DNA of 64,000 nt from assembly GCA_017562135.1 (NCBI GenBank), contig QEYB01000825.1:682001-746000 (forward strand), given 5' to 3'. How positions within the stretch are numbered: position 1 is the stretch's first letter; each line of letters begins with the position of its first letter. The DNA is from Dipylidium caninum. Lineage: Eukaryota > Platyhelminthes > Cestoda > Cyclophyllidea > Dipylidiidae. A program made the position numbers and the translations under genes. Below are positions 37,893-51,600 of this stretch, in pieces. The notes under the pieces were generated by a model. The model ran no database searches. It worked only from the letters and a program-made list of their open reading frames with translations, and had not been told where the DNA came from.

Positions 37893-39464
37893 CAAGGTGT
37901 ACCGCCGGGATTCAAAACCGACACTAATTAAAATGCAATATTTTAAATAATCATAAATGAGTGTTACATTTAAATTTATTGTTCTTATAAAAGTTCAATC
38001 GTCATTTAACTGCTAAATTTCAGCAAAGTTGGAACTAAAAATTTTGCTATTATTAGACTGTGCCCTTTACTTCAGATGCAATCATCCAACACGCCTTCAC
38101 AAAACAGAAAATACAAGCTTAACAAGTACGGATACAGCATAACCTAAACAACCGCCATAAAACCTCTAAAGCGTAGGTGGTTGTAAATCCCTGGAGCCCA
38201 CCTTTTCTACCGGGATGCGACTAACAAGTTATGGAGTGGGTATAGCAGAACTCAACATAATGCGAGTAATAAAATAAGGCATTTGGCACATAGCTGTCAT
38301 GTATTATACCAATAAGTTGATAATTCTTATTATCAGACAAGGGTTTTGAATGTTAGAATTGGCTTCAAACATACCTTACAGTTTGATCGAAGGGTAATAT
38401 ATACACAAATGCCACCAAGTCTTCAAATTACAAATTGTTAATCCACCAAGAAGAATTAACTCTCCATTTACCTGCTATCACATCCGACAAGAAGGATAAA
38501 TTATGCGACCAAGAATAGGATACTCATGCGAGGAGGCCACGAAACTAAACTACTATACATGGTTTTAGGTCACACATAATTGCCAGTTCATTATCCGACT
38601 AGCGTACATAAGAACTAGCGTTGCGTTTTCAAGGCTAATTAGCACTATAGCTCGATCTACAATCATTTCCTTCGGTCTCTAACATTAAAAATAGAAGAGT
38701 CACGGGAAATACTTTAAATTTTCCTCGTGAAATTAACTTCCCGAAAATTGGTTCATTCATGGGGGGCTCATTCAAGAAGGGGTCAAGACTGTGGGTATTA
38801 TAATACCTCCCTGGATAGAATTTTCAATAATGGGATGTGTGGCAAAATAGGAGCAGAAGATTTATGCATTTATACATTTGAATTTGACGTTAAATATTTC
38901 ATACATAATGGTCGCTCAGAGTAAGGCATAAGGCGCCACAAGTAGAAATTCACCTATAGCTAACGATATAAAATCGACTTTATTAGTGCAGTGACGTGTT
39001 AATTTTTTACCTTGCTTCGGATTTATGCTACCGATTTTTACTCCTATTTTAAACATAATAAAATGGCTTCTAATTGTTTTCAGAAATATCATTAACTAAG
39101 GTTAATAGGTAACTTGGATTTAAATGTTACCCCAATCCATGTGACACGTTCTTGTTTTAGTTTAAGAATTACATCATTCACACGCCAACCTTGAGAGAGC
39201 GGATTTTCTGTGTGGATATTCCATTTTGCACGTTCGCTGTTTTGATCGTCTCCACACAGGCTTTGGTAATGCACCGGCCCCGGGCAGCCACAATTTCTGA
39301 CTAAGAAAAATTTCAGCTGAGATGTTAATGCACTAAACGAAAGGCGCATTTTATGCGATCTCGTCCCGATGCTGCAAATGAATCCTCACTTTTCTTTCCT
39401 CGAAACAAATTCATTCCTCATCAATAGCTAATTTTCTTATCAACAAAATTATTGAATTATTAAA
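37883..39464. promoter_or_regulatory. Shared 5' region between CDC40 and TCF/LEF
   Basis: The two genes diverge from this 1.6-kb interval, so it should hold both promoters. It is AT-rich and has no CpG-rich core. No clear TATA or CCAAT box could be assigned to either gene. A - strand frame at 39092-39349 has no recognisable similarity and is not annotated as a gene. Confidence 0.4.
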
Positions 39465-39608
39465 ATGAACAGCGTTGCCGGGGACGATCTTGCTTGCACT
39501 GATGAGATCAAGGTTTATGAGGATGAGGGGGAGGAGGATGAGCAAGTTAAGTCGTCGGAAAATCTAACCGAGGATAAGGTCGGCCTTGTTATTGAAAGCG
39601 AAGAACAG
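39465..39608 (+). CDS. TCF/LEF exon 1: beta-catenin-binding domain
   Basis: The exon has 48 codons from ATG to the donor CAG|gtaacc, phase 0. Residues 12-26 (TDEIKVYEDEGEEDE) and 29-33 (KSSEN) line up with human TCF7L2 DELISFKDEGEQEEKSSEN. VIESEEQ lines up with LVNESETNQ. The acidic residues that bind the beta-catenin groove are kept: Asp13 for human Asp16, Glu21 for Glu24 and Glu26 for Glu29. Tyr18 stands in for Phe21. The short Gly/Asp stretch before them (VAGDDLACTDE) is also typical of the family. The ATG follows an in-frame stop-rich AT leader, and no earlier in-frame ATG fits. Confidence 0.88.
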
Positions 39609-42600
39609 GTAACCGTTGTTGCATGTTAAAAATACTTATGAAATACTCACAAGCTCCGTAATTTGTATCTTGTTCTTCATGATGTATCAATCTACTAACT
39701 GAGCTCAAGATCCGATTTCTTGATGTTGACAGCTTCAATAATATTTAGCTTATATTCTTTGGTTTACAATTGCCATGCATAACCTGTTACAAGGGTGGTC
39801 TTTTGCGATGGGTATAGACGTCCCTTGCTGTACTTATGCTATACAATAAATTGCGGAAATGTATTTTTTTAACACATATAATTGTTTTCTTGTAATCAAT
39901 ATTTTGTCGCTCCATCCATCCTCCCTTTTCCGAATCAAAACTTACATTAACAATGTAAAGCACCCATAGTTTTGGTTGTGTGTTCTTGTCCGAATAACTT
40001 TTCCTTAATTACATGTCTTGTGGCGGAGTCTTCATTAATGCTTGGCGGACACTCAGGTGTATTTATTTAGGATTTTAGCGTTTTGTGTTTTTTCCTCTTC
40101 CATCACGAGACTCTGTGAGCCATATGCATAATAGGTATCTTGTTGCTGGTTATCATTTTTGAGCAACGCATTTCTTTATCACGAAGCTATTTTACCTATT
40201 ATATCAGTCCTACCGTCTTTCAACATTTCTCTTGACTAATGGAGAATACCTTCTTTCACACGTGTCTAGGCAGCCCTTGTTCAAGCTTGCTATACATTTA
40301 AGACATTTCCATGATCTCATTCACCTGTCCCCTTTCTCCCCCTCCTCCATGTTTTTCTTTATTCTGATTCTTTGGCCTAACTTCGTGAGTAGGGATTTGA
40401 TCTGAAATGAAAATAGTCGTACAAGATGTATCTTTAAGACTCATTCCATGACTCCTTCACATCCGTCCGTCATCGTCTGTGTGTGAGTATCTGGGTGCAC
40501 CGGTCTCTGATGACTCACTCATGCCATCGCGTATGACTGCATATAGTTTGGAAGCGGCAGTCATGCATTTTTTGTCCATTAGTTATTATGCCTTCGTGAT
40601 TTCCCACCTCCACCCTCCCTCCTCCCCCTTCTGTGCAAAAATAAATACTACAGTCCCCTTGAAAAGCATAATATTACGAGTAGTCCTCCTCACACGTATA
40701 TACACAGGTACACCTGTATTCATATATGCATACGATTATAGATGTGTATGTGTGTGTATTTGTGCTTGAGTGTCTAAAATCGGGGACAAACATGCTTCCT
40801 GTACGTGCGCATTTTCACACATGGTGTGATGGGTCTGCCTCATCTCGCCCCTTCTCGCGTTACTCGCATCCCACCCCTTTCCTATTTTTCCTTTTTCCTT
40901 TTCACACGCGTGCACATACGCATGCTGGCTGCTTGAATGCTCTTTAATCCCTTCATTCAAAAGAAAGAAGTGGAGGAAGACAGACACCAATCCTATGTGT
41001 GTGTACTTTGGCCTAGTCTTGACGGTACTTGTTAATTTATTCATAACTATGATCATACACATGTAACCACTCCTCAAACTATGGAGGAAGTAAATATGTT
41101 TGGCACACCTTGAATAAGTACACACCAAGTCGAGCATTATTACAATTCGTACAGATGTGTTTTATCTTCTGTGCATCTTTTTATGTGTGTATTTTCTTTT
41201 GAGCACTACTTGTGGATCCCTAATTCTCAGAGAATTCATTTGTTAGTAATTAATCAACGTGAGTGCCACCCATTGCAGAGCACCCTTTGAGTTTAATTGT
41301 CAACCCCTTGTTCCTGCGCGTTGTTTAGTCGCCGTCTCCCCTTCCCACCCACTCTCCCATTCATTCTCTCGTACTCGGACTCTCAGTGGCACTGGTCCTC
41401 TCATTTGACAATGGTCGTCATGGTGTCAACTGTACTTCCGTCACCACTGTTTCTGCTACTGCTAATACAGGAGGGAAAAAGCGTTCTGTATACTTGTACT
41501 CGCAGTCGTAAACACAACTCGTGCACGAGATCTTAGAGACAAACAAAAGCAAGAATCCACCTCCCCTCTACTTCCTCCCTGCCTTCCTCCTGCCCTTCTC
41601 TCTCAGTCCAGGCGAAAGGGCGTCGACGTGAAGTGTACACCACACTGATTACATCAGTTCCTTTACTGCTGCTCCTGCTTTTCTCTCTGTGGCCATATTC
41701 CTTCCGCACATTTTTGTCGCCTTTCACTTCTGACATCCACTTTTTTCGGATCCTTATATGCGGAATCGAGCCAAAATAGTGTGCATAGTCATCACTCAAG
41801 CTCTGATTTTTTACATTTTTACACTCCTTTTTCCGATCTAAACACTAGCCTCAAGGTTTCGATGGAATCGTGCCCTTAGTCACTGGATAGACAGGTATAC
41901 CAGCTAAAAATGACGAGGACTGGCGGTGGTGGAAGGAAGAAAGTTTGCAGAGTGCGGTGGATGTACTTATCGTTTCAAATTTAACTGATGTTGTTTGGCT
42001 GACGTCATATCTACGTCCTAAATTACACCCTCTGAGCTTGAATAATGATAAGTGTTGGAATTCTCCTCCTTGTCAAGTGTCCCGTTCATCACTGTTTCGT
42101 GCGCAAAGGACAATTGTGGCGTCCTTAGTCTCTGTCACCTCATTCATTTACACATTCGTTGTTCTGACGTCTAGATAGAACTTCACTGATTTACCTGCGG
42201 TTATTTTACGCTCAACAGTAATGGCGTGGAATGGACTAACTGATATAAATCTGAGGTAGTGAACCATCTTTTTTCTTGCCATAATTCACTTTCTCCGAAG
42301 GAAGTCACTTGCCTCTTCTCCTCTCCTCACTTGTATTCTCATCGACGCTTTATTTCCTTTAAATCCTCACTATCTTTGGTTCATGCGTGTTCTCCGGGGA
42401 ACAAGTAGGTGTTTACGTCAACGTTGTTGAGGATGCCGGGGGGGGGGGGGAAGGGGCATTACCTCTTTCGTTCTGCCTCACACCTATCTGAAGCAGATTT
42501 GTCAGCGCAACACATGTATAATTCCTCATATTATTCGGTACAATCTGTCTCTCCCTCCAGGGAAAATTTTGTGGTGTTTTGTACCAACTTTCCAAATTAA

Positions 42601-45600
42601 ATCTATTTGTGCTCTCCAATTTTCGTTCTGCAATTCGCCCCTCTGTTGTTACACGTCTTCCTTCTCCGTAGCCCGACTCAATGGTCTATTATAATTTTGA
42701 AGTGACAGTATTTTTTTCCATCCGATTCGTACTTTAAGTTTTAAGCCTTTTCAACGGACCAACATCACTTCTCAGTTTGAAGTCCTCCATTGCAGAAAAT
42801 CTTGTCGTTGCGATTTGTCTGCTTCTCTCGAGCTTATTTTAAAGTGGCCATTAATTTTATCTCCCTCCTTTCTACGAGAGGGCATACCAGAGACGAAACA
42901 GTTACGCTATATCTTAATCTTTCAATGGTTCAGTGTACTGCTCGTTCCTTTCTTTCACAGACACGCGACACAATTCGCTAATGGTTGTGCCCCGTTTCGT
43001 CCATATCGTCATTAGATGAGTCGAGTAAAACTGTCATTGTAGGAAGAGTGGCGTCGAGGAGTGCTGCCATTGCTTCACGAGGCAGCGCGTATAAATGTGG
43101 ACGCATTATGTGTATACTTGGACTGAGAGGCGTGTTTCTCCCCTTTACCGTTTCTCGTGTAGGCATCGGCGTGTTTCTGCATTCGCCTCTCCCTTACTCT
43201 CTTTGTCTGTTTCTCTTTTTCTCTCCCCATTCGAAGCCTTAACATGCACAACATTCGGCGGTCCTTCGCCTTCATCAGAGAATTTAATTCCAGCAGGCGA
43301 GAGATGCGCCCTCTTCTTCCAACTGGTGCTATTGAGGGATTTTTTGACTTTAATTTCTTGTGCACGCAAACGTACTCTCACGCACTTCAGCCTCAGTTAT
43401 GGGCGATGGAAAAGGAGGAGAGGGGGAGGGGGGGGGGGGGGCAACAATAGCGAGTAAAACGAAACTCCGACGTTTCCTTCTGTCGAAGCTAGGGGATAGG
43501 CTCAAACCCCACTGCCGTCTCACCAAAGTGTCCCATGCATTATGGATAACAGGAGCAAAGTGGCATGTCAAATCGCCTATATTTTTACCAGTATGGCGTT
43601 CGGTAGGGGTGAGACAGAGTCACGACGGGAAGAATGAGAGCTTAAGAAAAGATTCCACAGGGCCCCACTTTGAATACCTTTGTAGTGCCCTTGGCACTTT
43701 TCTCTTGGGAGTGGCTGTGGGGGTACTAATTCCATTAAGTACATTTTACCTCGTCTTGCCCGACGGCAATTACTTGCCTCCTTAAGCTTCGTGTGTTGTA
43801 CTTCGAATCAATAGATTGAAAATATGCGGAGGTATAAAAGTACTCCACTGTCGTTGCCGTTAACTACTTGCCTCATCTCCATTTTCCTTCATCCGCACTT
43901 ACGACAGACGGAATCAATGGTATTCGGTAATGGGAGGCGGTGATATTTCCATAGTTAACTGTCACTTGACTATTTACTTGCGTTCTCTACCAAATTCTGA
44001 GGTATCTCTCTTAGTATGTGTGAAATTTTTTCTCTTGGCTGAGCTACCATCATAGGCAAATGTGGATTTAGACCTTTTGTGACAAATTTTGGAGAGTGAA
44101 TTGAGAAAGGAGAAGGAAAGGCTATTTTAACCCGCTAGTTGGAGTTAGTTATTCTCCACTGTTAATTTCGTCGTCATCGGTTTATTTTCTTCTGTGAGAA
44201 ATTTTACCTCTGTGCGTCCATTTTTGTGTGTATGTTTATGAAACCCTCGGTTAAGCATCCCATAGGACAATTCTGATCACGTACATAACTTCTTTTTTCC
44301 GGGCCTTCGACGTGTGAAATTTATTCTGTTAGTATTAGATGGTCGAGAGTCCTTCGCATCCGCCACAAGTTTCATTTCCAACTTACCTACCTTATTCCTC
44401 TCTCTCCTCGTTTATACCTCAGGAAGACAGTTCCAAAATTGATCTGTTGCGAACGTCTCGATTATGACTTCCAAGCGATAATCAAGAAAGAGAGTCGCCA
44501 CTTAAATTTCATGCCTTAACAAGGTGGATGTTTCATAACACTCTGGTATTTCGTCTTTATCGAGGAAAGCGGTTCGCTTTTGGTTTGAGTGTGATGCGCT
44601 CGTAGACCCCATTAGTAGGGCGTGGGGATCTGAAACGAAGTGCTAAAAAGGCGGAGGCCTGTTCCCACCTCCACGCGCTTGTGCACGTACATTTAAAAAC
44701 AGATTTATACATGCATTCCCCACCACATCCCACTCCACCTCACCTCTCCCCTCCTCTTCCCTCCCCCGTCACCTCTCCCCTTTCCCCTGTGCACACTACT
44801 ACGTAGGCAGGCGAGCAGGCATAAGCGGGCTAATTGAGATTAATGGGTTCTCTCTCATTATGTGATCACTTTACAGTGAGTTTTGCTACCTACTGGCGCC
44901 TCTGCTACTGCTGTTGCTGCTGCTGTTACAACGCCGTTACTATTTATCGCGTTCTTTACACCTCGTCACATATAGTCCCTAACCCTTTTAATCTGCGTTA
45001 TTCGGTCCGCGACAAATGTGCCCATCCAAAAAGCCACCTCTCCCCCTTCCAAAGTCGTACAATATCCCCCTCCACGCACGAATGTATTCGTCTATTCCAA
45101 AGTCTCCCCTTAACAAGTTTCTCCGTCCCTTTGAGTCCCAGTCGTATGCCCTAGGAAATGAGGGTCAGAAACACTTTTGTTGTTTGTGGTCAGTTTCGAT
45201 TGCGAAGAGATCGTGTAAGTTTGATTGTAACTTTGCCCATGTAACCAAAGCCATTGTTAGTTTACTTTTTTGCAGATAAACTTTTATCATTGGATGACTT
45301 ACATATGGTTATCTAAAGAGTTCAGAATCTCGTGCAAGGTGATGGGCGAATATTGTTCAGATCAAGCAACCGTTTTGCACTGGTTCGTGAGCGCTGAAGG
45401 TATTTTGTTATAAGATGGAACTTATAATTTATCTAAACGGACTAACTAAATACCCGGGACGAGACTTAATGAAACACCTAAGTGCCGACAATTAACCTGG
45501 TCCCGCTCTTTTTTTAAGCGGATTTAAGATAACCTGAGTGAAGTTATATGTCCTATCTCCCCTCTCTTCCATTAAGACTGGCCTCGCGGAAATGTTTCTT

Positions 45601-48600
45601 TTTCCTCCAATTTCTTTCCCTCTAGCTAGTCTTTATAAGAAGTGTCGCTCATTTGAATGTCTCTGCGACTACTGAAATACCGTAATCGTTTATTACCAGA
45701 TGATTATCATACATGAAATGCATCTTTGTGCTCGCGGCGTCCGCCACCCTCCTCCAGGTCCCACATGGGGTTATAGATCTTTGTGATAATTTACCACACC
45801 TATAAATAAACTTTTAACCATCGCTCGTCAAACACCCAATGACGTAGACCAACGTGCATGTGCAGGTCCGTGTGTTTGCGCATATGTTTAGTTAATTAGG
45901 CCCTCAGTAGGACCCGGACATCAATCACCAAAGAGAGAGAGGGAGCCAGAGACGAAATGCTGTACAGATAGCGCTTATGTGTAGTCCTAAAGCAAGCGTG
46001 GGCCTGTAGAACCCTTCCCCCCACCCCGCCATCCATCCATTCGTGCATGTGCTTCTTGTCTACCCGTCACTCAGGCCTCCCTTGCTCCGGGCTGTCTTTA
46101 CTCCTCCCTCCCAGCGCATCCAATCCACTGCAGTTGCCTCCACCTTCCATGTGTGATTGACAGACGGCACGGCTAGCCAATGAGTGTCGCTCGTGATTTT
46201 CTGAGTCACAGGGCCCTCGGATGAGTGAATGAGGGTCGGGTAAGACCTTCTGTCAAATGGGCTGAAAATCTTAATTTTTTGGCGGCGATCACACAAATCG
46301 AGATGAAGGCTTAACCACAGTCAACAAAATCTTCCCACACTTGGTCTTCTGCACCTCTTTACCATTGCCACGGCTTCAAGTCACGGCTTTTTTGCATTAC
46401 CTCCTACCGTGTCATATCGAAAGTCAAGGAGACAGGTAGTTTAAGGACTTGGCGCAGGGACTCCTCCTGTCCCGCAATCACTCGTGTGAAGCTTTTGTAT
46501 ATAAATTTTTAACGATCAGTCATGAATGACACAAAATTGTTTACCATTTTGTGTCATCTATCAAAATCACTAGTAAAGTCTTTTGTATAAGACCCACGCT
46601 GTTTACCTTCGTCCGACAAAACCAACGTGGAATGCATGTCCAAGTCAATCTTAACAATATGATTTTTACTTCAGCGAGAACTAGCATGAACAAGTTTATG
46701 TCAGTAAACACTTGATTGCTTTTCTCCTTACTTCCATATTATCTCTCTCCCTTCCTTAACTGGCCACTTCTCATAAATTCCTAGCCTCGTAACTGAGTTT
46801 TCTCATTTTAATGGTCCCGCTAGATAGTCTCTTGTTCACACGCTTGTATCGGATAGTAGAAAGAAAGTTATCTTAATATAAGTGATTTGTCCTTCTCAAC
46901 AACGAAAGTGCTTTTCCACTTTGCCACCTCTTTAAATACGGATGACAGTCACCCAAACTGGTTGGTAGATGAGTGAATATAATACCAGACGGGCCGTACA
47001 GTCTTGAGGGGTCATTCGTGAGTTTTATCATCATCGTCGTCATCATCATTTCCGCCCATAAATAGATAGGGAGGAGGATAGGTCGATCTGAACTTGAAAA
47101 TTTGGGAAAGGCAAGGCGTTTGTGAGAAGTCTGGACGTGTTAGTAAGACAATGTATGGTAAAGCCAATTTCATACTCCTTTTCCCCACTTAACCTTCTCC
47201 TTCTCTATATGCATGTGAACGCACTTAGGATTATAGTCTCAACGAGACTGGCATTTCTTTTCTGTTCCGTGTTCAACTTTTCTGCCACATTTACTCTTCC
47301 CCTCGGGCCCCCTTCAGTGCTCCACTTTCCTTCACGACTCTCCGTTTCTCTCTCACAAGCGAACTCCACATTCTTCGCCCTTCATTTTTTTGCGTGATTA
47401 ATAAAACTGTAGAGGCAGCTATGATGATAGTGAACAGAGAAAAACGGGTGGGAAAGGGTTCGTGCAAATATCTAAGTTTTTATCTTTCTTTGATTCCCTT
47501 TTTGATCTTTTCCTTCCAACCGCCTTTCTTTGCGGCACAGTGAAAAAAGGGTTCTTTTTCATCAAATAGACTTTGGCGGTTTTAATCGAATTCTCCTTTG
47601 GTTGTACTGTGTCGTACTCACTTTCACCTCGTCGACTAAGTTGTTATGCTTTGTAAATGACAATGTCTTAATGAATCCCCGGTCTTAGTTTTCCCTATTA
47701 AAGTTGGGAGGTTTGACTATAAAGTGACGGTTGACGCGGGAAGAATGCTGAATTTTTATAACGGCGATTGTTAAGCCGTCCAATGGTCATACTTTAAATA
47801 GAAAGAAAAAGTGTAGGAGATGAGGACATGTGTCCCCAGTAGGAGTCATTTTTGCGGCATCTTGGGTTTTAGATTGGTTGTAGACTTCTTCACACGTGAC
47901 ATATTTGCATTCTTCATTATTTTTCTCCTATACATTGCCTTCGTTCCCTTTTTATTCGATACTATCTTCATGCCCACCAATCATCTAGTTGAACCTTTAG
48001 ACAAACAACTTCTACTGTTCCTTACTCTCAGGGTTCTGTACCTTCAAAAGCCATCTGTTTCCTCTCCACGCTCCAAAAATAGTAGGCGCCACGTCTAAGG
48101 GGCCTGCTCCACAATCTCGGGATAATTTAAAAGAAAAATGATTCCTGGTTTATGCTGATAATGAGTGCATATGCCCTGAGGTACTTCTTTACAACGCAGA
48201 AAATTAAATATCACCTTGGGACGAAAGTGGCTCCCATGCTGCTATTCACTAGGATGCTTAAAATGCTCTTCACTTGCGCAATTTCTTATTAAGGTCGTTC
48301 AATTTTTGTTTACATTGGTGCAGATGTCTTTTCTTGATTGCCTCTTCACATTCTCACTTTCTTACAATGGTTAGTAATTTTCAAACATGTATGAAGGATT
48401 TTGGGGTTGCATAGTGTCGGGAAATTACGGCCATCTTGCCTAGTTGGCTGACCTCACCTCCTCACTCCTCTCCTCTCTCCTTTTGCACCTGATAGCGGCA
48501 CACTTGAGATTCCCTTCTCCACTTTTTCACTCTTACCCTTTATATTTTGCTGTATGTACTGTACTTAACGTGCAGTTTAATTATTTCTCCTCTTAGCCTA

Positions 48601-51600
48601 TATTTCCTCCTATCTTAAGTTGGGCAACAAGATAAATACTTTTGCTCTGCACATTCCGTGGTGCAAAATCAGCAGTAGGAACTGTTCATGCCCAAGGTAA
48701 TTGTGATTTCAGGGCGGCACACTACGATTCTTGATTCATGATGAAGGAGGGAGAATAATCACGTTCTAACGTCTCTAAGTGTCCCAAACTCCATGAACAT
48801 AGACACATGTTTATTAGAACACGAAGACATAAGAAGTCGGTGGATGATTTCTACTTGCTAGGGTGAGGACATCACAGCGGCTTTATGTGACTTTACCTCT
48901 TCACTGAATTTTAAAGCGACAAAGTTACAAAGAACTTCAGTTGAATGCAGATGCGGCTGTTTTTTTAATAGGTAGTGTGGATTTGTGCATGTGGGTGTTG
49001 TCAGCTCACATGTTTTGAATTAGCAGGCTGGTTAGTTCGTCTCCCCTTCCTGTTCTTCTCTTTCTCTTTCTCTCTCTCTCTCTGTGTGTGTGTGTGTGCT
49101 TCTCTCGGTCTGTTTCTCATTCGTTGGTTTAATTACGCGTGCTCTGGAGTCTCGCTTGCTTCATCCTCCCAACCTTCCTCCATCTTCCCCCCCCCCTCTC
49201 CCGGTCTGAAACCCCACTTGTCAACGGAGCAGCAAATGGGCCTGTGGGGAGCGGCTATTAATCATGCGCCTCTCCTCTCCTCCTTCGTTTTCCCTCCTCG
49301 CTTCCCTTCTCATCCGCTTTTAATCTTTTCTTTTACTCTTTTCCCGTAAAATTGCCCCCTAGTCGTCATCTTAAACTTAGTGTTGTTGACACACAATCGA
49401 GCACTTTTTGCATCGCTTGAGATCACTTCAGTTATAAAGGGACATGGGAAGCCTTCAGTAGCTCTTCTGGTTGTCAGAAGTTTTGGAGTTAACCACTCTG
49501 TCTGCATCACAATCTTATCCCATCCCTTTTCTGCCCTAGTGTAGTATACATTCTTTCTCCTTGGCGCTAGCAGTCTTACAACTTGGAAGAGACTACACAA
49601 GTTAAAACTGACTTTTGTCACCTTTATGCATCTACTTTTTATCAGTTTAATCTCGATTACCGGCTTACAAGCCTTTGCTTTTTCATTGTTATCACCATTT
49701 ACTTAGCTAATTAGTTTTCACTTCTGTTGAGGAGAGTGCTGCACATTTAGCGTTGTTAACCCGCCCCTTTTGCTTTCTTTCCCCACTTTTACAACTCTCA
49801 AGAGGTAGGCAATGGAAGCAGGAATTGCACTGAGAGAATGAGCGAAATATTTTAGAAAATCTAAGTAATATCCGAACAGGAAGTCCGTAATTAGCGTTCT
49901 TCCCGCTGTTCTCCCTACATCTGTGTTGAAAGGTTTATAATCTCTCTTCAAAAGTCCGTATTTATTTTGATTGAAAAGCAGGCCTACCCGTTCAGACTAA
50001 AATTCAATGGCCCTGAGTATTTTTGCCACCCCGAGGTTACCAACTACCTTTAAGTGCTTTTTTCGTTGCCATATGGACATGACAAAAACGGCAAATGTGC
50101 CGGACACATCATGCATTTGTAACTACTTCCTTGGTCCTCTGGTAAGTTCTCCAAGTACTTACGAGAATGAGTACCGCCCTCCATGTTTGAGTTAATTTTA
50201 TCACCGCTTTCGTGGTTGTTCTGCTATCCGTTGGAGAAATTGTCAAAGATTGCAGTTAGCAATACGCCTTTTGCATCCATATACATGTTCGATTAACCAA
50301 TAGTTCTTGGGTCTTCCCTGAAGGAACAAAATTACAGGAAATGTTCTTTCTTCTGCCCCACTATTTCAGTCTTCCTACACCTAGTTTTACAGATCTCTAA
50401 AAATTAACGCTTATTTTGCTTCACCCCCGGACACTGGACAATTGAGTAGTTCAATTTCCAACTACTGCCTCCTCACAAGTTTTGTTTTTTTGTCCTCTTG
50501 ATCATGACAGCCAAATATTTGTTACAGCCAACCAGATTCCAGAATTGAGTCAGACATGGTGCTCTTTTGCCTTGCCCCCCTTGCTTCCCTCTCCTTCCCA
50601 CCGCCAAGGTGGTGGTTGTAGTCATATCGGAGGCGGTGTCTTGTTGGGGGTAAGCAAACACTGCTTTACTGATAGGAAACCAAGGTTCTGAGATGACGTC
50701 TATTGTAGTAACACGAACCCTCTCTCTAAAACACATTAGTTATGCTGTAGGAAATAGCCAGACTACCGCGGCAAGCTTGTTTGAAATAATTACCCCATAT
50801 CTTAACGTAGATAATGCCTTGACCCGCGCCCGAGATACCTCTACTCTCTGATTTAAGCATTCTTGCACTACGTTAACTCAGAAAATCGGATCTAGGTTTC
50901 GCCAAACCCTTCCCACTCACCCTCTTTTTTTTCACTTCCTCATACCACAGAAAGTTCTGTTTCTTTCAGAACTTGTTACCGCACGTCAGTCCCTCTACAG
51001 TTTCGTATCGTAACCCGTTATCACCAGTGGGTACATGGCAATACGGTCTTGAATCTATCCTCTTATGTTTCTCATGTTTATTTTGTTTTTCCACACCACA
51101 GGTTCCACGACTATTCGATTTATTTGGACGCAATGGATCCTCAAGTAAGTCATAAGCTATCATGTCAACACGTCCGCAAGACCACTGGCGTGTGTTAAAC
51201 AATTTGTCAAATTTATCCCAACGGTTTGCTACAAATAAGTGCACATTTTCTGCAACCTAATCCATACATTCGTTGACTGTTCGTGCTTTATAAGAGCATT
51301 CGATTAACCGACTCATCGAGGGGGCTGTGCCACGCACGGAGAAAATTTTTGTGGTGAAACAGTGTTCAAGTGCCAGACATATCACTTTCCAAAGTCTTAA
51401 CCGTAAATAACGTACACTTTAGTCAGGGACGCCCTTGTTATCCGATCGGTGTGGTTAATGCGACTCTATTTTCTTCTTCTTCTTCTTCCTATGCATTCAT
51501 CCTTTTCACGATTACAGCGAGACAAATGTCGGTTAAGACCAACAACTTCCATAATTGCCTTACAATGTTTCAACCCGATACATTAGCAATTCTAAAGCTG

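Larger units (their letters stand above)
39609..51101 (+). other. First intron of TCF/LEF, pyrimidine-rich
   Basis: About 11.5 kb lie between two good splice sites. The + strand is rich in CT and TTC tracts (41290-41700, 42290-42400, 44690-44800, 48450-48540, 49030-49340). G runs of 13 and 14 bases occur at 42438-42450 and 43428-43441. A (CT)n(GT)n microsatellite lies at 49069-49098 and a 12-bp hairpin at 46526-46557. Apart from a possible 21-base microexon at 45194, I see no coding sequence. Confidence 0.55.

Noticed and set aside
39092..39349. - strand frame of 85 residues in the CDC40-TCF/LEF interval
   Set aside because: No similarity or splice context; it lies in the likely promoter region of TCF/LEF.
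43399..43785. Open frame of 129 residues with a hydrophobic C-terminal stretch (LGTFLLGVAVGVLIPLSTF)
   Set aside because: It reads through the G14 homopolymer, has no splice context and lies inside the TCF/LEF intron; the hydrophobic tail alone is not enough.
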